DNA of 64,000 nucleotides. Origin: Saussurea involucrata. Taxonomy: Eukaryota > Streptophyta > Magnoliopsida > Asterales > Asteraceae. Location of the stretch: the NCBI GenBank assembly GCA_033807775.1, contig CM066314.1:98434929-98498928 (forward strand), read 5' to 3'. Positions 9,957 to 21,699 of this stretch are shown here, piece by piece. Numbering within the stretch: the stretch's first letter is position 1; each line of letters starts with the position of its first letter. The notes below the pieces were generated by a model. That model saw only the letters and a program-made list of their open reading frames with translations. It was not told the origin of the DNA and did no database searches. The position numbers were made by a program, and so were the translations under genes.

Positions 9957-10709
9957 TGTTGGTTCCCGTATTTGATTAACAAAGATTATCTTATCTATTA
10001 GTGCAAATAAGATGTGTTGCGGAAGCGTATTTGAAGAACTAACAGATATGTTTGTATAGAAACAATACATAATATCAAATAAACAGTATATGAAGAACAA
10101 ATGAATATCTAAAAGTTTTCCTGTCTTTGATGAAGAACACTTAATAATAGATTTGACGTTAATTGTGTGTGCGTTTTTCTTGTATATTAACTGGTAAGGA
10201 AGAACTCAACATGAGTCTTCCTTTTATACTACTGCAAAAGAACTATTCTAGACAAAAGGACTAATGCTACCGGAAAGAAAGGATGGCATGAACAGTTGGA
10301 AATCTGCATGCATTAAATGCGCTAATATCAACTTGCAAGGATTCCTATCAGAGTTTGACACGTGTTTGTTGTCGGACCATGCCTTGTACAAGTTGATGAA
10401 CGGACCCTGGAACAGTAGCAAGATATTTCTGTAATAGTGGTAAGATATTTCTTCAACAGTGGCAAGATATTATAAATATCTTCCAAGTCTTTAATTTGAA
10501 CCGCAGAGGCTCTGTCAAGGGTGACAGAGGTTCTGCGGCTCGGTCCTTGGTGAGCATTAATCTGTAGATCCTTCTTGGGACTTGGTGTTCTTTGAACGAT
10601 CGTTTGCTTTGGTAGAGCTTCTGTGGAACACCGCAGAGCTTCTGTGGAACTCTTTCATACTTAGCCTATTTTTCAATACTTCTAATATTATGAATATTTG
10701 GAGCTAACA
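9957..10709 (-). repeat. 5' LTR of A (753 bp)
   Basis: In + orientation it runs from TGTTGGTTCCCG to GGAGCTAACA. The same family forms the LTRs of B (16066-16855) and, more distantly, C. It holds a G-box (CACGTG, 10359-10364) and a near-perfect 38-nt hairpin (10501-10538, 17-bp arms, AGGG loop). Towards the right end GAGCTTCTGTGGAAC is repeated twice. Confidence 0.85.
10501..10538. repeat. LTR hairpin, A copy
   Basis: CCGCAGAGGCTCTGTCA, loop AGGG, TGACAGAGGTTCTGCGG. The arms pair at 15 of 17 positions. Counterparts lie in B (16612-16649) and C (47275-47312; decayed at 36528-36565). Confidence 0.75.
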
Positions 10710-11075
10710 CCCGGTATCTAGCAAGTTAACCGGTAACCATCATAATCACTCGGTAAGCCCTTCCCCACCCGGACACCTCGATTCCCGGTAACCCATGTCG
10801 TCCGGATAATCACGTATCCGGTAAGTTCGGCAATCCGGAGAGTTTGGTGTCCGGTAACCTCTATTATCCGGTAACCATATCTCATCCGGTAACCTTTGTG
10901 TATCCGGAAACTTTGTCCAGTATCTTAGCATCATCCGGTAACGGATGTTTGTCCGGTAACTCCCATTTATCCGGTAACCGATTTCCATCCGGTAAGTACC
11001 CCTTCACCCGGTAACCTCTGTTTTATCCGGTAAGTCCTATCTGTCCCGATACCCTGTTTATCCGGACACTGCTTA
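10710..11075 (+). repeat. CCGGTAA array, period about 18 bp
   Basis: About 20 degenerate units share a TCCGGTAA core; I count 12 exact CCGGTAA copies in 366 bp. Spacing is mostly 17-20 bp, with variable bases between cores. It lies just upstream of the accessory gene of G and may continue left of the A insertion. The cores are CpG-containing. Function unknown. Confidence 0.8.
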
Positions 11076-11238
11076 AGTCCTGTGCCTTTGCCATTTTTCA
11101 AACATTGGCATTCCTAATGTCACGCTCCAACTGCCAGTCCTCAATCAACTGCTGATTGAGCCATTCAAATGCAAAGGTACGCATCATAATTAGTTTTATT
11201 TGGTCCAAGGTCTGACTCTGTGTTTTACAGGTAAACTT
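11076..11238 (+). other. Presumed leader of the G accessory gene
   Basis: This 163-bp stretch joins the word array to the first ATG. Just before the ATG is TGTTTTACAG (11221-11230), a good plant 3' splice-site match. The protein could therefore be made from a spliced RNA. No clear TATA box is visible here. Confidence 0.4.
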
Positions 11239-12704
11239 ATGGCGGATCAACAAGATCAACATCAGCCGAATATTCCCCCTCGAGAGGATATCATTGACGA
11301 CGCGGCCGATAATGCTTTGGTTCCCGAGGACCATGGCATTGAAATTGCAGCGAACAACCACCATCTAGACGCTGCCGAATTCCGGCCCACAAATCGAGTG
11401 GTCATCGATATCATACTCGGCCACTCACTTCACCGAGCACTCACCGCCACAACTGACGTACCCGTACTCTACGTTTACCAAGTGTGGCGAACGGCTAGAG
11501 TTGTCACTGCCAACAACACCCAGACCATCACTGCAAGCATCGACAATCACCCATTCACACTCACACCGGACTCATTCCGACTCCTATTATCATTTCCAGA
11601 ACCTACTGCGGGAGGCCATGCTGCGTACGCACCCGCCGTCGATGACGCAACACTATGCGCTAACATCCGTGCACTTATGGATAAAGAATATCGCAACACT
11701 GCAAGCTCAACCTCCCATCTGCATTCAATCGTAAGTATATCGCACCGGTCTGGTATACACTGTTCATAAGCTTGAACAGATGTTTGTCATCCCGATGGAA
11801 GGGGATAGACCAATGCACAATAGACTTCCTACGCCTATTTCACACTGTGTGCTTCAACCGGCACATCGACTACTCAGCGATCATTTGGCGTGAACTTGTA
11901 CAAGCCATCCGACAAACTGGCGGATCAAAAAAGAAGTTTCTACCATTTCCGCGCTTCCTTTCTCTGGCCATCCGACAACACATGAAGGCGAATCCACTTA
12001 TCTCAAGACGTATCAATCATCCGATATGTCCGCAGTTTAACTTGCAGTACTTAGTGATTCACAATCCACCTGATACCCCAGCCATGCCTATCCCAAAACA
12101 CCTACTGGCACACGCAGACCCCAATACACCGAGTGTGATAGAGTACAGGCGAGAGTTAGGGAATCCCATGGTCCAGCCAGAGCCGGAGGGACCTCCCCAG
12201 GGACATAGATCTGAGAGACATGAGGGTCCACAGACGAGAGGAGGTAGAGTCCGGGTAGCTAGGGCTCCCGAACGGGGTTTGTTGAGAGTACAAGGGAGGG
12301 GAATAGGCGCGGGCGGTGCATTGGATACGCGTACCGGTATTGCCCAATCTAGCCAACCCGGAACAAGCCAACAACCACCCGTACAAACCACCCGTACTAC
12401 TGCTGAGGCCGGACCGTCGACTAGATTACACGAGGTCCCGGTCACTTCTGCCATCCCACTGCTCAAGAAAGACCCCGGTACGGACACTATAGAGCCGATA
12501 TCTCCGTCCATCCAGGTCGAAAATGTCGAATCCGACAGCACGAACACCGATACGGACCTTGCCATTCGCGCATCCCTGATTCCACAACGTATCGGCCGTC
12601 ACCCTCCATTAACTGAAGATTCTCCTTCAGCCTCACCCACACCCTCTACCATCCAACAGCTGAGCCGATTATGGGAGTCACAAGGAGAGAGGAGGGAGTA
12701 TTAG
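11239..12704 (+). pseudogene. Accessory gene of G, N-terminal part (one frameshift)
   Basis: Unknown function. The ATG at 11239 (MADQQDQHQPN) opens the frame that runs to 11769. The homologous continuation is in another frame from about 11700 to 12704, so there is a single frameshift near 11690-11730. The N-terminal domain contains VYQVWRTA and, after the shift, VWYTLFISLNRCL and IDYSAIIWRELV. These align with F (YLQQAWYT, LYYTLFIIINRCM, IDFVVLIWNEL) and B (YLNQFWQSC, LWNTLFSILNRCL, LDYATIMMQEIV). After about 12170 the sequence becomes Pro/Gly/Arg/Thr-rich and low in complexity. A stop at 12702-12704 ends it. Confidence 0.7.
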
Positions 12705-13210
12705 TTGAAAAACAAGAAGTGGTGAGACAGAGTGAAGTTAGATCAAAAAAGAATCATGAGAGAGTAAGCCGTAAAAATAAAGAGGCTTCAGAGTGAATCC
12801 ATTCTAGTGTCGACCAGGTAGCCGCATCTCCTACTCCGTCTCATTTGTTAGGACGAGGTATTGAACAAGACGCCGTGGACCTAACGGCGCAATTGCACAT
12901 CCTTCCAAGCCACTCACCCATCTCTCAAAAGATGGGTGTTTCATTTGAACACGGGGATTTAGCACATAATCTACCATTCTCTCAATCGAAGAGTTTAGGT
13001 ATTGAAAATAGAGAGCAGTTGCCCCCACTCTCGACTTCTTTGCAGGAACGTTCGAGTCTAGAGCCAATTGATTTAATAGTTTCTTTGGCTAGGACACAGG
13101 ACGAGACTCCATAAGTAGGTGCTCTTCGTGACCCGATCGGAACTTCCGTAGTGTCTCTGCTTTCGAGTGGAACACGATGATCGGAAGGAAATCCTACCAC
13201 GGCCACACCT
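12705..13210 (+). pseudogene. Degenerate middle of the G accessory gene
   Basis: There is no long frame, but fragments with the same composition (Ser/Thr/Pro-rich, + strand) continue between the two coding blocks. I take it as the decayed linker of one original gene. No conserved motif is recognised. Confidence 0.5.
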
Positions 13211-15058
13211 TTGCCACCCGTGAACATAGGTGGCTCTACCTCTAAGGTCGATACCTCAACGGGTGCTCTAAGTGACCCCGGTGCTATATTACCCGACTTC
13301 GTGTCAAAGGGATATCTGGACAACGCCCTAAAGGTTGTCCGAGAGAAACTGACGGAGGAGTTCCGGACCGAGCTCGAAAAGGTAAAAAGTCTGCTAAAGG
13401 GAAAGGAAACGATGGTGGAACCCGAAACCGCACCAATTCCTCCACCGACACCCGCTCAACCAACATATTCGGTGGATACCTTGAAGACCATGCTCCTAGC
13501 CCAACTTCTACAGACCACAGATACCGACTCCTCGACTGAAGCTGATCTTATCTCCGTTCTTCGATCACAATCTTCTGCTCAGTCATCTTCCGGCAATAGT
13601 CGTATGGATCAGCTTGACGCGACTCTCAAGGATGTAAAGAACGCCCTATCCACGTTATTCGAAAGAGTCTACTCTATGGAAGAAACCTGCGAAAGTCAAG
13701 CCGGCGGACTAAAGCGATGGCACGATGATCAGGATGATCCTGATCACCGTGAGGGGGAGAATAAAAGACTGCGATTAGCCGAGTCCGCCCCGATCCTTGC
13801 TGATACTACTACAACGGATCAACAGGAACCATTAACTGTAGCAACTGCAACCGAAGATCAACCTGAAGCCCAGTTGGGTTTAGCTGAAATGGAGATAGAT
13901 ATGGATATCACTGATGATGAAGACCCGACGGTTGAAAAGCCTGAGGGAGAAACACATGAATTGGTCACCTATTCTGCATCAGATAGGCCTGCACTTGATC
14001 TGATTGATCCAGATTCCGAGATCGACCCTGAGACTGAAAATGCATGGTACGAAAAAGCCGCCAGTGCAATAAATCTCCAGGTAAACTTGATCTTTCCTAC
14101 TGATGAAGACAACAACGTTGATTATGACCAGTTTCTGCTACAAAACCTGTATGGTAAACCTGTCCACTCTACACAGGCTCCTGAAACTTCTACGATACCA
14201 GAGACTTCAACTGCTACAAATCCGACATCTCCTCAACAACCAACAACTTCAGATCATCCTCCTCCTCCACAACAACAAATCCAATGGGAGAAGATCACGA
14301 TCCTTATTCCTCACCTGGAGGAATCACTGAAGAAGCTATATGTTCACAGGTTACGCCCTATCGAGCCAACATTCTGCATTGGGATTTCCCACTTCGACAA
14401 GGAATACCAAGCCCAGTACATAAATGCCATGAAGCGGTGTCTGCCAATTAGCCAAGTCCGAACCAAGCACAAAATCTCTGAAGTGCTTAACATCCAAACA
14501 GGCCTAATCCTTAGAGTCATGTTTCTATTATTCACCGTCCGACGCGAAGACGGTAATGAATGGAGAATTTCCAAAGCTGACTTTAAGAACCTCAAACCGT
14601 TCGACTTCCTCGCTATACTGAAAGACCTCCGAACTAGAACCATCCGACCACTTCAAGTAACCAAAGCGCTTGAAGCTGTCCGTCGATTCCTAATACAGAC
14701 AATCATGATGACCTACCTCACAGACTTTCAAATGGGAATCGAGAACAGAGCAAAGAAGGTAAACCTGCTGAAACCAAATCTGAAAGCACCCGAGCTGAAG
14801 ATGTATCCCGAGAACGCACTACTTCTAGAACCAGAATTTGGGATCATATACCTCTATGATCAGAAAGAAAAGAGGTTTCTCCGCTTCAGACAGGTCGACA
14901 GATTCTGCGATGGCACACTCCTCAAAGTAAGAGATGCTCTTCGTAACATCATCACTTATGAATCCGAAAATCGCAAATCGTCGTTTGTCCCAAATTCAAA
15001 TGAGACAACCGCACGAGAAGCAATGGAAGTGATAGAAGACCGTATCGACTACCGATGA
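13211..15058 (+). pseudogene. Accessory gene of G, C-terminal part (615 aa open)
   Basis: A long open block. A coiled-coil-like part (about residues 35-160) is followed by KRWHDDQDDPDHREGE (about 165-180) and KRLR, the family's acidic motif flanked by basic residues. A long acidic linker follows. The last ~240 residues form the conserved C-terminal domain: SKADFKNLKPFDF, MMTYLTDFQMG, EPEFGIIYLYD, FLRFRQVDRFCDGTL. The frame ends at a TGA at 15056-15058. Similarity seems to continue past the stop (ALRKRYVENWREL), as in the B and C C-termini, so the end may be truncated by nonsense changes. Expected to be nuclear from the basic clusters; role unknown. Confidence 0.72.
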
Positions 15059-15148
15059 GCCATCTGAATGTTCGAGATCCACTTTGCGCTCCGAAAGAGA
15101 TACGTCGAGAACTGGCGTGAACTCGAACTTCAATTCAAAGGGGGAGAT
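15059..15148 (+). other. 3' untranslated end and polypurine tract of G
   Basis: A short spacer ends in AAAGGGGGAGAT (15137-15148) immediately before the LTR. This is the plus-strand primer site. Confidence 0.8.
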
Positions 15149-15429
15149 TGTTATGGTCAAATCAGGTTGAATAGAAGTTCAAGGGTTAAACTATTAAATA
15201 TTCATTTTGAGCCTTTTAATGTGTAACGGGCCATGGGCTTGAATGTAATGGGCCCATGGTATATAATGTTTGTTAGCCTTAGTTTTTAGGCTAGTTGTCA
15301 ATTTACACTTTCTGATTCGTATTGTAATTCTCTCTATTAGTGAAAGTGAATTGGATGACATATTGAAATCATACTATTTGTTCGTATCTATTGATTTCTA
15401 CTATTCGTTGCATTAATCTGGATCTCACA
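15149..15429 (+). repeat. 3' LTR of G (281 bp)
   Basis: It starts TGTTATGGTCAAATC after the purine tract and ends GGATCTCACA. No second copy is in the window. The right edge is set by the CA terminus only, so it is less certain than the left. Confidence 0.7.
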
Positions 15430-16065
15430 ACTTGACTTTTAATCGACAAACCTGCAAAATACAAGGAAAATATATCAGTTACGAGCAAAAGCAGGTAAAA
15501 AATTGATAAAATTGACAAGAAACGAAAAATTACGAAAAGTAGGGACTAAAATGACAACTTATAAATCTAAAATGAAAAACAAAGACTAAAAGTGTAAACT
15601 TCTAACACTTGAAAAAGACAAGGACTAAAAATGACAAAATTAGAAACTTAAAAACTCTAGGGACTAAAAATGGAAAAAAATAAAAGGTAAAAGTCTAGGG
15701 ACTAAAAGTGACACAAATATAATCTTAAACTACAAGGACTGAAACTAAAAACTATAGGGAATAAAATGGACAAACACTAAAACCTATACTACAGAGACCA
15801 AAACTGACAAATCCTAATACCATCTAATGGACTTAACAGAAAACTAACAAAAAGGACCAAAAATGTAAGAAACCTAACGGAAAAACTAACAAAACGTCAA
15901 TAAAATGTAACTAATAAACACTAACTGACTTAGGACTACAAATGTAAGAAAATTAACTAACGAACGTAACTGTAACTAACAAAACTGACAAGGTTAACGG
16001 CAGAAGGACCAAAATTGTAATGGATTTAACAGAGATAACAGAACTCCGTTAAATGCTGTTACTGT
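15430..16065. repeat. A-rich degenerate repeat region
   Basis: Loose repeats of the form AGGGACTAAAAATGACAAA occur about every 20-40 bp (for example near 15541, 15615, 15660, 15700, 15745, 15790, 15850, 15940). No ORF or terminal repeats are seen. ACTGT (16061-16065) directly precedes the B LTR and is the expected position of B's target duplication. Its partner cannot be checked because the B 5' end is lost. Confidence 0.6.
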
Positions 16066-16855
16066 TGTTGGTTCCCGTATTTGATTAACAAAGATTATCT
16101 TATCTATTAGTTCAAATGAGATGTGTTGCGGAAGCGTATTTGAAGAACTAACAAATATGTTTGTATAGAAACAATACAAAATATCAAATAAACAGTATAT
16201 GAAGAACAGATGAATATCTCAAAGTTTACTGTATTTTATGAAGAACACTAACAATAGATTTGACGTTAATTGTGTGTGTGTGTGTTTTTCTTGTATATGA
16301 ACTGGTAAGGAAGAACTCAACATGAGTCTTCCTTTTATACTACTACAAAAGAACTATTCTAGACAAAAGGACTATTGCTACAGCAAAGAAGGGATGACAT
16401 GAACAGTTGGAAATCTGCATGCATTAAATGCGCTAATATCAACTTGCAAGGATTCCTATCAGAGTTTGACACGTGTTTGTTGTCGGACGATGCCTTGTAC
16501 AAGTTGATGAACGGACCCTGGAACAGTAGCAAGATATTTCTGTATCAGTGGTAAGATATTTCTACAACAGTGGCAAGATATTATAAATATCTTCTAAGTC
16601 TTCATTCTGAACCGCAGAGGCTCTGTCAAGGGTGACAGAGGTTCTGCGGCTCGGTCCTTGGCGAGCATTCTTCTGTAGATCCTTCTTTGGTCCTTTATGA
16701 GTAGTCTTCTGTAGATTCTTGGGACTTGGTGTTCCTTGATTGATCTTGTTTGCTTCGGCAGAGCTTCTGTGGAACACCGCAGAGCTTCTGTGGAACACCT
16801 TCATACTTGGCCTATTTTTCAATACTTCTAATATTATGAATAATTGGAGCTAACA
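16066..16855 (-). repeat. 3' LTR of B (790 bp)
   Basis: In + orientation, TGTTGGTTCCCG to TTGGAGCTAACA, followed by the reverse-complement purine tract ATCTCCCCCTAG. It is highly similar to the A LTR. It carries the hairpin at 16612-16649 and two direct copies of GCAGAGCTTCTGTGGAACAC near 16757-16798. Confidence 0.87.
16612..16649. repeat. LTR hairpin, B copy
   Basis: Identical in arms and loop to the A copy (10501-10538): 17-nt arms, AGGG loop, two mispaired positions. Confidence 0.75.
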
Positions 16856-16998
16856 ATCTCCCCCTAGGTATTGAAAAATGAAAATTTGACTTTATGCATA
16901 ATTTAGGCTAAGTAAAGTAGACAGAGGTTAAACAATACCTCAAAGGTTTCATTTCATTTCCTTTTAAAGATTACAGAGATAAGTAACTGAGATTTAGA

Positions 16999-19900
16999 CA
17001 TTTGCATCTTTGAAGTCGTTGAAACTTCAGTTGTCGAATCCCACTTCTCTAAGCTCGTGATAGAATTTGATGCAGAGTTCTCTCAAGCCGATTGTAGCAT
17101 CTATTTCTCTGATCATTCTATCTGCTGATTCTTTATTCATAATCTCAGTACCTCTGTTCTCTTCTATGATTGATCTGAACTTGTTCAGAGTACTGGTTGC
17201 ATACTTCTGACAGTCCATTTCCACAAAAAGTCTTACTTGACCAGCAGGATCTTTATACACTAACCCGTACCTTGGTGTTGTTATGATTGAGTTGGGTATT
17301 GCAGAAGGTGGGCAGTGATCCTCTGGTGGTCTCAGACTCAGGTTTCTGACTCCAATATCTCTTCCCAGTTGAAAGTCTATCATGCTATACAGCATAAGCT
17401 TTTCTCTCATCGCTTTCCTGAATACTTGATAGGCCCTTCTGTTAGCATCGTTGTCGATGTTTTCTTTCGTCCAAAGTAGAAGATCTGGCAGATCGTAGGG
17501 GTTCAAGTTCCTTATATCGGCATCTGAAATTTGATTTCCGGACTTGTTCTCCCTTTTGACTTTGTAAATGTTGTACCTGATCTTTGGAAAGGTTCTCGTT
17601 TGAGAGAATTTGCAGTATATTACCTTTTCAATTTTGGACTCTGAGAAGACTTTTGCCCTTGATTTTGGCTTTGTTCTGCTGAAGGTGTTGTCAAGGTCTG
17701 CTCTGAGTTGAGGATCTTCGATGTGTGGTATAGGGTTGTTCTGATATTGTTGTTTGTAAAGGTACCTATACACCACCTCTTCCATTTCTACATGTCGTGT
17801 ATCTGGTGGTGGTATTGGTCTTCGCAGAGCATCCATTTTTCGTTTTATCTCTGCAACCTACCCTCTGTTGCCCAGTCGTCTTCAGGTTTAGGAGTGACAA
17901 AGGCATCGAATGAGCTCTTCATCAACTTCTCTGTCGTCTGAGGCATTTGCTTTTTCTTCTTTTGTTCTTCTGTCATGATTCTCTTTCCTTTATCTTTGGT
18001 TTGGGAAGTCTCAGAACCTGTTGTCTGCTTTGGACTCTGTGGGATTACTTCTGTAGGTTTGGGTGTTGAGGTCTCTGTTGGTATGGGTGTGGAGGTTTCT
18101 GCTGGTATCATGGGGATTGCCTCTGTAGTTTTTCACACTTCAATTTCCGAGGACTTTGGTGGGGATGGTTCTGTTGGTTTGATTGGGGATTTGGGTTCTG
18201 TTGATGTTTCTTCTGTGAGCTCTATTGTGGTTTGTGGAGGGATATCGAAACGTTTTGCAGCTCTGAAAGCGGATACGAACTCCATTCTTTTTAGGACATA
18301 CGTAGCATAACGTTTAGATGTTTTTGGTTTGTGGGCAATGGATTTTTTTATTGGGTGAGTTTTGGGTTGGGATTTTGGTTGAGAATGGGGAAGTTCTTAT
18401 GAGGATGAAGATGTCAGGATTTGAACTTCAGGAACATCTTTTTCAAGGACAGAGGTGGTTTCCACAGAGGCTCGTGTTTCCTCTGTGGGTCTCTGTTGAG
18501 TTCCTTGATCTTGGGTTTGGGATGGGGGTGCAGATGAAATTGGTTCTGCTGCTATTGGAGGACTGGTTGCAGCTGTTTCTTTTTGTTTCTCCCCTTGTGT
18601 CTCCCCCTCAGGATGATCTGATGAATCATCATCATCAAAGTCATCCTGACCCTTATCTTCTTGGCACATAGATCATCACAAAGACCAAGAAGAGTTTGAA
18701 CTTCGGCCTCTGTGTTGAACCGCATCTTTCCCACACTAGCTTTGAAGTCTTTTACGTAAGAAGCGTTGGCTATTGTGAAGGCTCTGATAAATTCTGTCAT
18801 TTGGTTCAAGATGCTTTGCCCAAGTTCTGTCAACTGTGCTCTGGTCATGTAGTCGGTAGGCGTCATGGCTAGAGTGGCTTCTGTTGTTTGTTCCTGAACT
18901 TGTCGTAGAGCTTTCTGCAGTTCTTCTGGAGTAATAGCTTTTGATGATGACACTTGTTCTTTCATCTTTTCCAGATATATTTTGATCGAGTTGTTGAAGG
19001 CAGAACTTGCAGCTTTTTCAAAATTAGTAGCAGCAGAGTCAGATGTGGTGGCAGAAGTTGTGGCAGCAGACTTCATCTGGGCTATAGTAGATTGCACCTC
19101 TGTGGACAAGTTGTCCATTTTGGTGTTTAGTTTTGAGATGTCCTTGGATGTAATTTCTGCAAAAGATTTGAAAGAGCTTTTCAACTCTTCCAATGTTTGG
19201 TTCACAGAGGTGAGAAGGGTTTGGAACTCACCCCTTGATACGTGTGAACTCGTGGTAACCTCTGGAGGAACACATTCGTCTCCAGAGTTTGTCCTTGTTC
19301 CTTGGACACCTTCTGTCACCCATGTTTGTACGTTGAGGGTGGAAGGATTTTCTTCTGATCCTCGAGGTGAAACATGAGTTTCAACCCCTACAGAAGTTCT
19401 GTAAAGGTCAGAGTCCAAATCCACTACAGAGGTGGGTATTGGAATGTCCCTCTGTTGACTTGGAGACTTGTCTAGAGTCTCTTCGTCATTGTGCTCTCTA
19501 CTCCTCTCTGAAAGGAGGTTTGGCCCTATCGTTGTGTGTGTGGCAGAGGAAACGAATTCCTCTGCAAGGATGTCAGGTGTGATTTGGGGCAATAAATCAT
19601 GAACTATGGGTGAGTCCTTTCGAGAGGACTCCCCAGGAATGGTTTCCCCGGTTATATTAGGCACAGAGGTTGAAAGAGTAACCTCTGGCTGGCTGGGAGG
19701 GGTTGGGATCGAGCTGTGCTGCTCTATTTCAATGATACCCTCTGCCGCTAGACCGACGGTATCAGAAAAGTGGGTTGCACTAGGAGGGGGTTGGGGATGT
19801 GTGCCTTCTTCTTCTTCGGCATCTTTTTCTGCAGAACCCTCTGCGGATTCTACCCTAACCTCTTCCTCTAAGTGTATGTTTACCTCTTCTTCTGAGGTTT

Positions 19901-21662
19901 CCTCTGTAGGCGCTACTTTTTCCGCTTCTGCTCTTAAGGAATCATATATGGAATGAGTTCCTATGAGTTTTCGTACGTGAGGGTGCATGGTTTGTGTACC
20001 TTGAGCTGCAGAAATGACTTCTGTTGTGCGTAGAGCCTCTGTAGTCTGATCCAATAGTTCTGCGACCCATCCTGATGGATCTAAGGTTCGAGCAATGTCG
20101 GGATTGTTGAGGAAGGCATTGAAATCTCCCTGTTGATCTGTATAAACTATTGGGGAGGGAGGTTGCAGAGGTATAGCCTGATCTTCCTCTTCTTGTTCGA
20201 TATCCTCTGTGATTACCTGCAGAGGTGAAGGTGGTTTCTTCTTCTTTGTCTTCCTCTTCTTTAGCTTTGGGGCTCCCTCTTCTGTTGATTTGGTTTTCCT
20301 TTTCTTTTGTTTTGGAGGGGAGGGAGGTGCAGAAGATCTTGTTTCTGCAGCTTGTGGTGGAGAAGAGTGTTGAGCTGCAGAGGTTGTAGTTTCCTCTATG
20401 GTTTTCCTTTTCTTGCTCTTCTTTTTCGGTGTTGCTGCAGAGGTTTTTCTTTTCGGAGAAGAGGGGTAAATGCTCTCTCTTTGCGCTTTGAAACGGTTTT
20501 GTACTGAATAGTGTTTCTCTAAAGCTCTAGCCCATTCCTCTTCTGTCACCCTCTCTACGACATCTACACCTAAGGGGGCTCCTAGACGCGGGGGTGTCAC
20601 AGGACTTGGTTCTCGAGTCCTGTGGATGCGTATATACTCTAATTTCCTATCCTTATCGGTTGCATACGACAGAAGGTTCTTCGACAGAGGTTTGCAGTAG
20701 GGGTAATTGTCTTCATGCTCTGTAGGAGTATTTTTATTAATTGGGTAAAGCTTTACAGATGGCCCTTCCATTGGCCATTTCTGCATTTGAAGTAGTGGCT
20801 CGAAAATTACTCTTAGAATTCTCTGATATTGCAGAGGAGGCAGATACCCTGGTGTGTTCCTTTTGGCCTTTTGAGTTGCGAGATTTCTGTCGATCGTATT
20901 CACTATTTCCTGCATCATGATGGTGGCATAGTCAAGTGGAATATCGTAATAGATTCCATACATGATGGTCAGGATTTGGAATGAGCTTTGGTCAGGGCTA
21001 CCGGTTTTCCCTGTGAGGCAACGATTTAAGATGGAGAACAGGGTATTCCACAGAGGTGGTAGTCTGCCTCTGCGGAAATCATTTCGTTTCCTCAGGGTTG
21101 TGTTATACCCTAACATTTCTACGAATCGGCAGAGCTCCTCGTCCGTAGGAACCTCAGCATATTTCTTGATTCCAAGAAGACCTCTGGTTGGCAGGTTGAA
21201 CTCCAATGAGAACATGGTTCTGTTAAACATGAGTTCTAGGTACTCAGACTTGTCTGGCTTTGAAATATAGCCCTTTATCAAAGAATCATCTGAATCAAAT
21301 CGGCAACTTTGCCAAAATTGATTCAGATATCGTGCAGGGATTTTTGTTGGGGTTTTGGAAAGGAGAGGGTATAATATATGGTTTTCCATGATATTTAAGA
21401 GAAGAGCATGGGCTTCGCCGAAGGCAATTGGTGAGGGCACAAGGTAGCAGTTGTTGGATTTTAACGGTAGAACATCCTCAAAATGTTCTTTGTTTAGAAA
21501 GTGTTGAAGGTTGGTGGTTGGTGCAAAGTTTGCAGAGTCGCCGAAGTTTTCTGTTTCAGCATTTACGGCGATGTTAGGATTTTAGGAGTGCTCTGAATTT
21601 ACTGGAGAGTGTTGAGGAGAGTTCGCCAGAGAGTTTTGAGCAGCGTGGGAACTGTAAGCCAT
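16999..21662 (-). pseudogene. Accessory gene of B (long, several breaks)
   Basis: Unknown function. The likely start is ATG at 21662 (MAYSSHAAQNS), with one stop near 21573. A 962-codon open stretch covers 21440-18552. Residues 1 to about 260 of that stretch are the N-terminal domain (YLNQFWQSC, LWNTLFSILNRCL, LDYATIMMQEIV). Residues about 330-403 hold three basic clusters (PKKKSKKRKT, KQKKRKT, KKRKTKKKK). A coiled coil follows in the last quarter. After a frameshift near 18665 comes DDDDSSDHPEGE, the family's acidic motif. The C-terminal domain (17836-17027) has DADIRNLNPYDLPDLL, MIDFQLGRD, RYGLVYKDP and CQKYATSTLNKFR. A further break lies near 17840, and a nonsense codon at 17027 cuts off a few residues kept in C. 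CCTCTGT/ACAGAGG words pepper the gene. Confidence 0.75.
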
Positions 21663-21699
21663 TTTGCAAAGTAAAATGATGATTTGAATATAGTTGCAG

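Larger units (their letters stand above)
738..10709 (-). mobile_element. Copia element A, 5' half, split by E
   Basis: On the minus strand this reads 5' LTR (10709-9957), primer binding site, leader, gag start (9677), then gag down to 9071. It resumes at 1002 and runs to 738, where H begins. Joining 9071 to 1002 restores continuity with the near-identical gag of element B (48480-49196). Pol and the 3' LTR are not in the window. A interrupts element G at 10709/10710, and its own gag is interrupted by E. Same family as B by LTR and gag similarity. Confidence 0.8.
10710..15429 (+). mobile_element. Element G: 3' part of a copia element
   Basis: The order on the + strand is word array, accessory gene, polypurine tract (15137-15148), LTR (15149-15429). 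Gag and pol are absent: A occupies the left side, so they would lie beyond A, outside the window. The accessory gene is homologous to those after pol in B, C and F, so this is very probably the tail of a Sirevirus-type element. The TCCGGTAA array and the higher GC of 11200-14000 separate it from its neighbours. Confidence 0.75.

Noticed and set aside
10710..11075. CRISPR-like array
   Set aside because: Units are about 18 bp with a 7-8 bp core, in a plant retrotransposon. There are no repeat/spacer lengths or cas genes.
12059..12565. Minus-strand ORF of 168 codons
   Set aside because: Shadow of the plus-strand accessory gene. Composition follows the opposite strand and it has no relatives in the other copies.
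11239..15058. Host protein-coding gene
   Set aside because: It is homologous to accessory genes of copia elements B, C and F and is followed directly by a polypurine tract and LTR.
16999..21662. Retroviral-type envelope protein
   Set aside because: No signal peptide, transmembrane segment or cysteine pattern is visible. Strongly basic clusters point to the nucleus.
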